This document shows, piece after piece, positions 12,386 to 19,620 of a DNA stretch of 26,198 nt. This DNA is from Bacilli bacterium (GTDB taxonomy: Bacteria > Bacillota_I > Bacilli_A > RF39 > UBA660), in NCBI GenBank assembly GCA_016296185.1, contig JAEDJT010000020.1, positions 1-26,198 of the forward strand. The letters are read 5' to 3'. The position numbers and the translations under genes were made by a program. The notes beneath the pieces are model-generated. The model made no database searches and was not told where the DNA came from. It saw only the letters and a program-made list of their open reading frames with translations. Position 1 is the stretch's first letter. Every line of letters starts with the position of its first letter.

Positions 12386-13078
12386 TTATTTATACATTAG
12401 AACTTCGATAATATATCCACCTTTTTTTGTTTCTTTTTTTATTCCATTATATTTGTATTTTCCATATCTTCTAATACTAAATATATCTCCATCATGAACT
12501 GTTCTTGTTGGTTTTACATCTATATCATAATTTAGAATAATTTCTTTATTTTTAAACTTTTCTAAGACATTATTTCTACTATCATTTGTTATTGTTGAAA
12601 CTATATTATCTATTCTCAATGAAGAAACAATATATTCTTTTTCTATATACTCTATTTTAAAGTTATTACTTAACTCTAAATTAACTTCTTCTATAACTAT
12701 ATTATTGCCTCTTATACTTGTTAAATTATATTTCAAATAGTCTACTAGTGTTGGTAATACAAATAAATAGAATACTCCTCTATATTTAATAATATCACCA
12801 AATGCATCTTCTTTTAGACCTAATGAAAATATTGTTCCCATTATTTCTTGATGTCTTAATTCTACTTTGCTGTTTATTTTTAATAATCTTATATCTGGAA
12901 GTTCTTTTTTATACAATATTACTGCGTTTGATTCTGGATATAATTCATAAATATTATATTCGTCTTTATGTAATTTTCCTTTAACATACATTAATTCTTC
13001 TGGATTTACAAAGTTTGTATAACCTTTATTTCTTAATCCATCTATTATTTTTTCTATATTATAATTATTTGTTTTCAT
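12386..13078 (-). CDS. ylmH: S4-domain RNA-binding protein YlmH
   Basis: This 230-residue protein (B. subtilis YlmH is about 257) has the YlmH order. The middle domain shows LLKINSKVELRHQEIMGTIFSLGL and KEDAFGDIIKYRGVFYLFVL (~65-108, the family's RHpdfLGalLglGi.Re..GDi pattern). The C-terminal S4 domain (~175-225) shows VKPTRTVHDGDIFSIRRYGK. YlmH is found next to division genes in Bacillus, and more recent work links it to ribosome quality control, where it binds obstructed 50S subunits. Here it is not in the division cluster. The start overlaps the stop of the preceding gene as TAATG, and no good ribosome site is seen, so translation is probably coupled. Confidence 0.85.
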   Translation of the reverse strand: MKTNNYNIEKIIDGLRNKGYTNFVNPEELMYVKGKLHKDEYNIYELYPESNAVILYKKELPDIRLLKINSKVELRHQEIMGTIFSLGLKEDAFGDIIKYRGVFYLFVLPTLVDYLKYNLTSIRGNNIVIEEVNLELSNNFKIEYIEKEYIVSSLRIDNIVSTITNDSRNNVLEKFKNKEIILNYDIDVKPTRTVHDGDIFSIRRYGKYKYNGIKKETKKGGYIIEVLMYK

Positions 13079-13563
13079 TATTTTATTATACTTATTATTT
13101 TATTATTAATTATTTTACTTATATATACTATTACATAGTTAAAGAAACTATATCCAAACATTATGTAATAGCATGTTGTATATTTTTTAGTTGATAAATA
13201 ATATGTAATTGGTATTAACATCAATATTACAATTATTAATACTGTAGGAATATCATTTACTGTTATCTTTTCTTTTTTATTATTTTTATCATAATATCTA
13301 TTTAAGTATAAATATAAATTTATGAATGTAAATAATAATACTTCTACTAACATTATTTGATCTGAATCAGGATAGCATATTGAAAAATATATAAAGATTG
13401 CAATTAAAATAATATTATCAAAATGAAATATATTTAATACATTTTCTTTTAACCAATTCATTGTTATTTTATTTCTATTTAAATCTTTTATAGCATTTAT
13501 AGATACAGATATAAAGTATAAAATCCATGGAATAAATGTTAAACAAATAATTATTTTTTGCAT
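13078..13563 (-). CDS. Membrane protein of unknown function
   Basis: This is a 161-residue protein starting at the ATG at 13563, with AAGGAAGTG upstream; a start at 13593 is less likely. It is very hydrophobic with about five predicted membrane segments: IIICLTFIPWILYFISV (~3-19), DNIILIAIFIYFSICY (~49-64), LVEVLLFTFINLYLYL (~71-86), IPTVLIIVILMLIPITYYL (~104-122) and a last one near the C-terminus. No family motif is recognised. It is followed directly by ylmH (TAATG overlap), so the two are co-translated; any functional link is unknown. Confidence 0.65.
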   Translation of the reverse strand: MQKIIICLTFIPWILYFISVSINAIKDLNRNKITMNWLKENVLNIFHFDNIILIAIFIYFSICYPDSDQIMLVEVLLFTFINLYLYLNRYYDKNNKKEKITVNDIPTVLIIVILMLIPITYYLSTKKYTTCYYIMFGYSFFNYVIVYISKIINNKIISIIK

Positions 13564-13626
13564 AAGTACACTTCCTTTTTGTTTATAATACAATAATTTA
13601 TTTTATTATACTATAAAAATATTATA

Positions 13627-13851
13627 TTACTTTACAATAATAGTTCCATTATATTTATTTTTATATTCTTTTATTAATTCTTCTATAAGAGACTTATCAT
13701 AATTATTATCAATTATTTTTAATTCTATATTGTAAATTTTATAAATATCTAGTATATGATACATTTTTTTCTTTAGTTTACTTATTAATGTGAAACTTAT
13801 AGAATCATTTAATTCTATATATAAAGTTTCTTTACTATAATATATTTCCAT
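13627..13851 (-). CDS. Small protein, possibly STAS-like
   Basis: This 74-residue protein has a GGTGAT ribosome site before the ATG. Its pattern, SKETLYIELNDSISFTLISK (~6-25), a long amphipathic helix, YNIELKIIDNN (~40-50), LIEELIKEYKNKY and GTIIVK, resembles a shortened STAS domain of the anti-sigma-antagonist type (strand - turn - helix - strand - helix - strand). The D-S-S/T phosphorylation site of SpoIIAA-type proteins is not present. The similarity is only at the level of layout. It sits before the membrane protein and ylmH genes on the same strand, 63 bases upstream. Confidence 0.45.
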   Translation of the reverse strand: MEIYYSKETLYIELNDSISFTLISKLKKKMYHILDIYKIYNIELKIIDNNYDKSLIEELIKEYKNKYNGTIIVK

Positions 13852-13933
13852 ATAATCACCATATGTAAATTATCACTATATTAGATTATTTTCTATTAGT
13901 TCGACAAAAGATGTCAAAATTAGTACATAATCA

Positions 13934-13961
13934 TTAGCATTTTCTTTATTTATGATATAAT
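13934..13961 (+). promoter_or_regulatory. Promoter for the murT-gatD-like pair
   Basis: TTAGCA, 16 bases, TATAAT with an extended TG (TGATATAAT). It ends 17 bases before the ATG at 13979. Confidence 0.6.
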
Positions 13962-13978
13962 TTTTTTAGGTGATATTT

Positions 13979-15328
13979 ATGAGAATTAGGTTTTTTGTAT
14001 TTATAAATAAATTTGTTACATTTGTATGTAAATTATTCAAAAAGAATGGATCTGTATATCCAGGATATATTGTATATGATGTTTTTAGACAAAAGAAAAT
14101 ATTAGAACATGTTAAATATCCTAAATATGTTATTGCAGTTACTGGTAGTTCTGGTAAAGGTTCTACTACTGATTTAATTAATCACATATTAACTGATAAT
14201 GGATATGATGTTTGTTACAACCAAAACGGAAGTAATGGTGTATTAGCTGCTACTACTTTAATTTTAAATAATTGTAATTATAAAGGTGAATTTAAACATG
14301 ATGTATTATTATTAGAATGTGATGAAAGACATTTAAAATTAATATTTGGTAAGAATAAGATGACTCATTTGATTATTACAAATGTTACTAGAGATCAACC
14401 TGCTAGAAATGGTCATCCTGATGTAGTATTTAATGATATTATTAAAGCTATTGGTGAAGATACTAAGTTATTTTTAAATGCTGATGATCCTTTAGTACAT
14501 AAATTATCTTTAGAAATGAAAAATGATATTGTTACCTTTGGTGTTGGTAAAACTGATGATAGTTATAATGAATTTAATATCAATGCAATTGATTATGCTT
14601 ATTGTCCTAAATGTCATAAAAAATTAAAATATGATTTTTATCATTATGGACATATTGGTAATTATAAATGTCCTTCTTGTAAATACGCTAGAGGTAATGT
14701 TGATTATGAAGCTACTGATATAAATTTTAATGATAAATCAATTAAGATAAATGGAAATGATATATATTTAAATAAATGTGTTTTATATGCTGTATATTAT
14801 ACTGTTGCAGCTTATGCTTTAGTTAGTGATTTAGGGTTAAAAGAAAAAGATATTTTAAAAGCTCTTAATGTAGATAAAAAAGAAAGTAAACGTGGTAAAG
14901 AATTAAAATTAGATAATAGAAATTTAACAATGTTAGAAACTAAGAATGAGAATAATTTAAGTTATTATCAATCAATTAGATTTATTGTTAATCAAAGTGG
15001 TAAAAAGACTGTTATATTAGGTTTTGATAATGTTTCTAGAAGATATAAATTTAATGATTTATCTTGGTTATGGGATGTTGATTTTGAATTATTAAATGAT
15101 AAAAATATTGATAAGATATTTGTAATTGGTAGATTTAGATATGATGTTTTAAACAGATTAGAATTTACTGATATTGATAAAGATAAAATTGTTCTAGTTG
15201 ATGATTTAGGTACATTAATAAAAAAAGTTAAAAAAGAAAGTATTGGCGATATTTATACAATGGTATGTTTTGATATGACTGCTAACATACTTAGATTAAT
15301 TAAGGAAGATGAAAATGAAAACAATTAA
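13979..15328 (+). CDS. murT: MurT-like Mur-ligase-family protein (divergent)
   Basis: This is a 449-residue protein starting at ATG 13979 (a GTG at 13970 lies in the AGGTG ribosome site). It has a hydrophobic N-terminus, then the Mur ligase P-loop VTGSSGKGSTT (~55-64), closer to the FolC GKGS form than the usual GKTT of Mur ligases. It shows ITNVTRDQPARNGH (~133-146, the MurT 'TNv.rDQlDR.gE' site), a four-Cys zinc ribbon (C209, C212, C231, C234) as in MurT, and the C-terminal DUF1727 domain with DLSWLWDVDFE (360-370). MurT with GatD amidates the glutamate of lipid II. The usual 'NPAG' and 'DGRD' segments of DUF1727 are replaced (ENNLSYYQS and SRRYKFND). gatD overlaps its 3' end by 14 bases. 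With a GatD lacking its active site, the substrate is uncertain. Confidence 0.8.
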   Translation: MRIRFFVFINKFVTFVCKLFKKNGSVYPGYIVYDVFRQKKILEHVKYPKYVIAVTGSSGKGSTTDLINHILTDNGYDVCYNQNGSNGVLAATTLILNNCNYKGEFKHDVLLLECDERHLKLIFGKNKMTHLIITNVTRDQPARNGHPDVVFNDIIKAIGEDTKLFLNADDPLVHKLSLEMKNDIVTFGVGKTDDSYNEFNINAIDYAYCPKCHKKLKYDFYHYGHIGNYKCPSCKYARGNVDYEATDINFNDKSIKINGNDIYLNKCVLYAVYYTVAAYALVSDLGLKEKDILKALNVDKKESKRGKELKLDNRNLTMLETKNENNLSYYQSIRFIVNQSGKKTVILGFDNVSRRYKFNDLSWLWDVDFELLNDKNIDKIFVIGRFRYDVLNRLEFTDIDKDKIVLVDDLGTLIKKVKKESIGDIYTMVCFDMTANILRLIKEDENENN

Positions 15329-16025
15329 GATAGCTCATTTATATTATGATTTAATGAACCTTTATGGTGAGAATGGTAATGTTAGATATTTAAAGAAAAA
15401 ATTAGAAGATCAAGATGCTGAAGTTAAAGTTTATTTCTTATCTGTAGATGATGAAATAGATTTTAGTAAGTATGATATTTATTATATTGGTACTGGTAGT
15501 GAAGATAATCAAAAGATAGTATTAGAAGATATAATAAAATATAAAGATGATATAAAAAAAGCTATTGATGGTAATAAATATTTTATTGCTACTGGTAATT
15601 CTTTAGAGTTATTTGGTAAAGAAATTATTGGTAAAGATAAAATTAAATGTTTAGATATTTTTAATTATACAGCTACAGTTAATAAAGATAGAATTGTTGG
15701 TGAACAATTATATAGTAGTAAATTAATGGATAAAAAGATTGTTGGTTTTCAAAATAGAGTTTGTTATTTAGATAATTTAGATAATACTATATTTAATGTT
15801 ACTGAAGGATCTGGATATAATAAAAAGAATATGACTGAAGGATTCAGAGTAAATAATTTTATTGGTACTTATTTACTAGGACCTATATTAGTTAGAAATC
15901 CATATCTTTGTGATTATTTTATTAAAGATATATTTAAATCATTAGATATTACATATAATAAACCTAATTATAATGATACTGATTATAAAGCTTATAATGA
16001 ATATATGAAGAATTTTTACGAATAA
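15315..16025 (+). CDS. gatD: GatD-like glutamine amidotransferase homologue lacking catalytic Cys and His
   Basis: This is a 236-residue protein from ATG 15315 (AAGGAAG 6 bases before; the ATG at 15309 touches that site). The opening KIAHLYYDLMNLYGENGNVR matches GatD, as do YIGTGSEDNQ, RIVGEQL, IVGFQN and GTYLLGPILVRNP. GatD supplies ammonia from glutamine to MurT, using Cys94 and His189 in S. aureus. Here the nucleophile region reads FIATGNSLELFG, with G94 in place of Cys (S. aureus TICGGYQFLG), and GTYLHGP is GTYLLGP, with L188 in place of His. Both changes are clear at DNA level (GCT ACT GGT AAT TCT). The protein is otherwise intact and overlaps murT, so it is probably expressed and works as a non-glutaminase partner. 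Confidence 0.82.
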   Translation: MKTIKIAHLYYDLMNLYGENGNVRYLKKKLEDQDAEVKVYFLSVDDEIDFSKYDIYYIGTGSEDNQKIVLEDIIKYKDDIKKAIDGNKYFIATGNSLELFGKEIIGKDKIKCLDIFNYTATVNKDRIVGEQLYSSKLMDKKIVGFQNRVCYLDNLDNTIFNVTEGSGYNKKNMTEGFRVNNFIGTYLLGPILVRNPYLCDYFIKDIFKSLDITYNKPNYNDTDYKAYNEYMKNFYE

Positions 16026-16026
16026 T

Positions 16027-16052
16027 AAAAGAACTAATTATTTAGTTCTTTT
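16027..16052. terminator. Terminator shared by gatD-like and queH genes
   Basis: AAAAGAACTAA, TTAT loop, TTAGTTCTTTT, with T on the plus side and A on the other side. It lies between the converging genes and covers the queH stop codon. Confidence 0.8.
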
Positions 16053-16663
16053 TCTTTGTCTCTATCTCTTTTAGAAAATTTACATCCACAATAATCTTGT
16101 CTATATAAGTTATATTCTTTTGACATTTCTATACTATCTTTATATCCTTCTTTTTTCTTAAAGTCTGAATATAAATATTTAACGTTATGTTTTTCTTGTA
16201 GTTTTTCTCCTATTTCATTAAGCTTTTTAGCGTCTTTTAAAGGACTTAATGTTAGGGTTGTAGCAAAGTAGTCATAGTTATTATTTTTAGCTTCTATAGC
16301 TGTTTTATTCATTCTTAAATAATAACATTTGATGCATCTTGCTCCACGTTCTGGTTCCATTTCTAATCCTTTAGACATTTCCAGAAATAGATCGTTATCG
16401 TAATCACAATCCATTATATCTATTTTATTAGTATGTGGGAATTCGTTTATAAATCTTATTTCTTCTTCTTTTCTTTTTAAATATTCTTCATAAGGTTCTA
16501 TATTAGGATTATAGTATAGAACTGTTATATCAAAATATGGTGTTAATGTTTTAATGCAATGAGTTGAACATGGTGCACAACAACTATGTAATAGTATTTT
16601 AGGTTTTGTATTTGACTCAATAATTTTATTAATTTCTTCTTCCATTAATTTGTTGTAATTCAT
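16034..16663 (-). CDS. queH: Epoxyqueuosine reductase QueH
   Basis: This 209-residue protein belongs to the former DUF208 family. KILLHSCCAPCSTHC (~23-36) holds the CCAPC motif (C28, C29, C32); GARCIKCYYLRM (~108-118) holds C110 and C113; YRQDYCGCKFSKRDR holds C192 and C194. These Cys sets bind the iron-sulfur cluster and metal site in QueH. LYYNPNI and TTLTLSPLKD are further family marks. QueH reduces epoxyqueuosine in tRNA to queuosine, the last step for Q34, replacing the unrelated QueG. It has a GAGAGGAG ribosome site and an extended -10 (TGATATAAT, 16687-16695) just upstream. No other queuosine gene is in the window, so the cell may salvage queuine. Confidence 0.93.
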   Translation of the reverse strand: MNYNKLMEEEINKIIESNTKPKILLHSCCAPCSTHCIKTLTPYFDITVLYYNPNIEPYEEYLKRKEEEIRFINEFPHTNKIDIMDCDYDNDLFLEMSKGLEMEPERGARCIKCYYLRMNKTAIEAKNNNYDYFATTLTLSPLKDAKKLNEIGEKLQEKHNVKYLYSDFKKKEGYKDSIEMSKEYNLYRQDYCGCKFSKRDRDKEKELNN

Positions 16664-16686
16664 ATACTATTCTCCTCTCGTTTTTT

Positions 16687-16695
16687 ATTATATCA
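16687..16695 (-). promoter_or_regulatory. Extended -10 promoter element for queH
   Basis: Minus strand TGATATAAT lies 24 bases before the queH ATG. No good -35 is seen; its place is taken by the ftsQ terminator T-run. Confidence 0.5.
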
Positions 16696-16699
16696 TGAA

Positions 16700-16725
16700 A
16701 AAGAAAAAGGACATAATTGTCCTTT
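16700..16725 (-). terminator. Terminator after ftsQ
   Basis: Minus strand: AAAGGACA, 4-base loop, TGTCCTTT, then TTCTTTTT. It overlaps the ftsQ stop and ends the murG-murB-ftsQ operon. Confidence 0.8.
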
Positions 16726-17545
16726 ATCGTGCAATAACTTCTGTTGTAGGTTCATTAGCTGCTGCAGCTGCTTCAGCTGCTTCTTTTTCTTTTTCTTCTC
16801 TTGCAGCTTGTTCTGCTGCTTGTGTATCATAACTCTTGAAATAAATATTTTCTTCAGTAATTGTATCTAAATATAATGTTCCTTTTACATTATCCATTCC
16901 AAGTGATGCATATATTTGCATATAATCGTTTAACTTTCTTATATTAACTGTATCTATAACTACTTGGTTAGTATCGTTCATATATAAAGTAAACCTTGAT
17001 TCATCTATTAAAGTACCATCTTGAGCTTTATAAGGTGTATATTCGAATCTATCAATCATTCTAACAATATTGTAATCTAATTTATTTAAACCTACTATTA
17101 ATTCATCAAAAATTGTATCTGGTGTAAAATTAATTAGTGTTGCGTATCCGTAATAATTTTCACGATCATCTATTGATTCTCCAGTAGATGTAATATATTT
17201 ATTATTATAACTATAATAGAATAATATTTTGCTTTCTTTTACTTTAATTGTTATTTTACCAAAGATATTTCTATTTATTTTCACTTCATCTATTAATGGT
17301 AATTCATTAATATTTTTTTTCATTTGTTTTTTATTTAATTTATATAATTTTGGATAATCTTTTATTCCCGCTATTTCTATTATTTCTTTATCTGTAGTTA
17401 TTTCATTTCCAGTTATATAAATATTTTTTATTGTTATATTATTTATATAAGTATATGACAAAAAGGCCACAAGAATAATAACTAATATTGTTATTAGTGG
17501 CTTTATTTTTAGTTTAAGTTTTTTCTTGTGCCCCTTTTTAGTCAT
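16724..17545 (-). CDS. ftsQ: Cell division protein FtsQ/DivIB
   Basis: This 273-residue protein has a basic cytoplasmic tail (1-15), one TM helix (~16-34), a POTRA domain (~37-107: IKNIYITGNEITTDKEIIEI, LYKLNKKQMKKNINELPLID, EVKINRNIFGKITIKVKES) and the FtsQ/DivIB beta domain up to ~235. It ends in a long Ala/Glu-rich tail (AAEQAAREEKEKEAAEAAAA) of low complexity. FtsQ/DivIB links early and late division proteins with FtsL and FtsB/DivIC. It starts 4 bases after the murB stop with a GGGAG ribosome site, in the murG-murB-divIB order of the Bacillus division/cell-wall cluster. Confidence 0.92.
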   Translation of the reverse strand: MTKKGHKKKLKLKIKPLITILVIILVAFLSYTYINNITIKNIYITGNEITTDKEIIEIAGIKDYPKLYKLNKKQMKKNINELPLIDEVKINRNIFGKITIKVKESKILFYYSYNNKYITSTGESIDDRENYYGYATLINFTPDTIFDELIVGLNKLDYNIVRMIDRFEYTPYKAQDGTLIDESRFTLYMNDTNQVVIDTVNIRKLNDYMQIYASLGMDNVKGTLYLDTITEENIYFKSYDTQAAEQAAREEKEKEAAEAAAAANEPTTEVIAR

Positions 17546-17549
17546 ATTA

Positions 17550-18446
17550 TTACTCCCAATCTATAAATTCTTGTTCTATTTTTAAATCTACGTCAGTTGT
17601 ATTTTTTACTGTATCATGAATATACATAATTAAATCATGAACATCTTTTCCAGTAGCATTTTCTTTATTAATTACGAAGTTTGCATGTTTTTCACTTACT
17701 TCTGCTCCACCAATCTTATATCCTTTTAGGTTACAAGATTCAATAAGGCGACCTGCAAAGTCTCCTTCAGGGTTTCTAAATACTGAACCTGCTGATGGAT
17801 ATTCTAATGGTTGAGATTCTATTCTTCTTTGTCTTCTATTTGCAATTACTTCTAATGAATTTTCTTTGTCACCTTTTGTTACATAGAACTTAGCTGCAAC
17901 AATAATATATTGTTTATTTTCTTTAAATGAAGTTGTTCTATATCCATAAGTGATATCTTCATTATTTAATACTTTTATATTAAAATCTTCATCTAATACT
18001 GTGATTGTTCTAACATAATCTAATAAACATGCATTGTATGCTCCGGCATTACCATATATTGAACCACCTACAGTTCCTGGAATACCTGCTGCAAATTCTA
18101 GACCAGTTAATCCTTTATCAGTTACTTCAACTACTAATTTAGGAAGTAATACACCAGCTTCAGCGTATGCTGTTTCTAAATCTGGATAAACTTCTAATCC
18201 GTTTAGTTTATCCATTTTGATTACTGCTCCGTCATATTCTCTATCATTTATTACTATATTAGATCCATTACCTAAAATATAATATTTAATATTATTTTCT
18301 TTTAGTATTTTTAATGTACTTGCTAGATCATCTATATTATTTGGTTGGATAAGCATTTTAGCTGTTCCATCAATACGGTAAGTATTGTAATTTTTTAATG
18401 ATGCATGTTCTGTTACTTCACCATATTGTCTTAATTCTTCTATCAT
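17550..18446 (-). CDS. murB: UDP-N-acetylenolpyruvoylglucosamine reductase MurB
   Basis: This 298-residue protein has the FAD-binding MurB pattern: HASLKNYNTYRIDG (~14-27), YYILGNGSNIVINDREYDG (~55-73), GLEFAAGIPGTVGGSIYGNA (~114-133), DITYGYRTTSFKEN (~163-176), YPSAGSVFRNPEGDFAGRLI (~216-235, with the catalytic Ser in SAGSVF) and VSEKHANFVINKENAT. It makes UDP-MurNAc for peptidoglycan. It overlaps murG by ATGA, so the two are translationally coupled, and ftsQ follows. Confidence 0.97.
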   Translation of the reverse strand: MIEELRQYGEVTEHASLKNYNTYRIDGTAKMLIQPNNIDDLASTLKILKENNIKYYILGNGSNIVINDREYDGAVIKMDKLNGLEVYPDLETAYAEAGVLLPKLVVEVTDKGLTGLEFAAGIPGTVGGSIYGNAGAYNACLLDYVRTITVLDEDFNIKVLNNEDITYGYRTTSFKENKQYIIVAAKFYVTKGDKENSLEVIANRRQRRIESQPLEYPSAGSVFRNPEGDFAGRLIESCNLKGYKIGGAEVSEKHANFVINKENATGKDVHDLIMYIHDTVKNTTDVDLKIEQEFIDWE

Positions 18447-19528
18447 TTTACCAAATCCTTTAACTTCTCATAAATAACATCACTACTATTATCCATGCTC
18501 ATCTTAGCAAGGTTTTCTTTCATACTTTCGTATTTCTCTTTGTTATTTAGCACTTCATTAATTTTATTAATTAATGCATCAGATGTCAAACATTTTTCTT
18601 CAATTAGTTCTCCTCCACCATTATTTTTTACTTCTAAAGCATTAAAATATTGATGGTTATTAGCAACATAAGGAGATGGTATAAATATTGCTGGAAGTCT
18701 TAATGAGAAGATTTCACTCATTGTAGAAGCTCCTGCTCTTGTTACTATTAAATCTGCTTTTTTTAATAATGCTGCTAAATTATCTAAGTAAGGTAATACT
18801 TTTACATTACTAGGAAATTGTTCTTCTTTTATAAAATCATCATATAAATTTTTTCCTGTTATATATAAGACTTCATAATCAAATTCTTTTGATTTATGTA
18901 AGAAGTCTTTCATTTTTTCATTCATTGTTGCTGATCCTAATGAACCAGCTACTACAACAACAAGTTTTTTATTATCGTCTAATCCTAGTTTCTTTTTGTC
19001 CATTGGTTCTAATGATAAAGCATTTTCTCCACAAGGATTTCCTGAATAAAACACTTCTCCTTTAGCTTTATCAAAACTATTAATCGATTCTTTAAATGAA
19101 ACACCAATTAAATCAGCTTTCTTTTGTAACATTAAGTTTGATTTACCTGGATGTGAATTTTGTTCGTGAATAAATGTTTTTATTCCTAATTTATTTGCTG
19201 CCCATATTACAGGATATGTAACATAACCACCAATACCTAATACTAAATCAGGTTTAAATTCTTTCATTAATTCTAAGCATCTTTTTTTAGCTTTTCTTAT
19301 ACAATTAATATTTTTAATATCTAACATAATATCTTTTTTAGAAAAACCATATATTTCTATTGGTTCATATCTTATACCTCTTTCTGGTATAATGTCTTTT
19401 TCCATTCTATTATGTGTTCCTATATATAATACTTCTAAGTCTTTATCTTTTTCTTTAAATTTATTAATAATTGCTAGTGCTGGATATATATGTCCTCCAG
19501 TACCTCCGGCAGAAACTATAATTTTCAT
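18443..19528 (-). CDS. murG: Undecaprenyl-PP-MurNAc-pentapeptide GlcNAc transferase MurG
   Basis: This 361-residue protein has the two-domain GT-B fold marks: VSAGGTGGHIYPALAI (~5-20) for the lipid acceptor side, DLVLGIGGYVTYPVIWAANK (~94-113), FIHEQNSHPGKSN (~118-130), GGSLGS-type segment VVVAGSLGSATMNEKM (~191-206), and ADLIVTRAGASTMSEIFSLRLPAIFIPSP (split here as VTRAGASTMSEI and LPAIFIPSP) for UDP-GlcNAc. MurG makes lipid II at the inner membrane face. It is the first gene of the murG-murB-ftsQ operon; the ribosome site is AGGTGAT, and a TATAAT lies at 19548-19553 on the minus strand without a clear -35. Confidence 0.97.
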   Translation of the reverse strand: MKIIVSAGGTGGHIYPALAIINKFKEKDKDLEVLYIGTHNRMEKDIIPERGIRYEPIEIYGFSKKDIMLDIKNINCIRKAKKRCLELMKEFKPDLVLGIGGYVTYPVIWAANKLGIKTFIHEQNSHPGKSNLMLQKKADLIGVSFKESINSFDKAKGEVFYSGNPCGENALSLEPMDKKKLGLDDNKKLVVVVAGSLGSATMNEKMKDFLHKSKEFDYEVLYITGKNLYDDFIKEEQFPSNVKVLPYLDNLAALLKKADLIVTRAGASTMSEIFSLRLPAIFIPSPYVANNHQYFNALEVKNNGGGELIEEKCLTSDALINKINEVLNNKEKYESMKENLAKMSMDNSSDVIYEKLKDLVK

Positions 19529-19620
19529 AATATCACCTAATATAATTATACTATATTATTGGCAATTTTTTTCATAAATATATGTATTAAAATGTAAATT
19601 TAATATTAAAAAAGAAATGA

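Noticed and set aside
16724..16830. Ala/Glu-rich end of FtsQ as a frameshift artefact
   Set aside because: The frame is open, codons are normal for the genome, and low-complexity tails are common in DivIB proteins; the terminator directly follows the stop.
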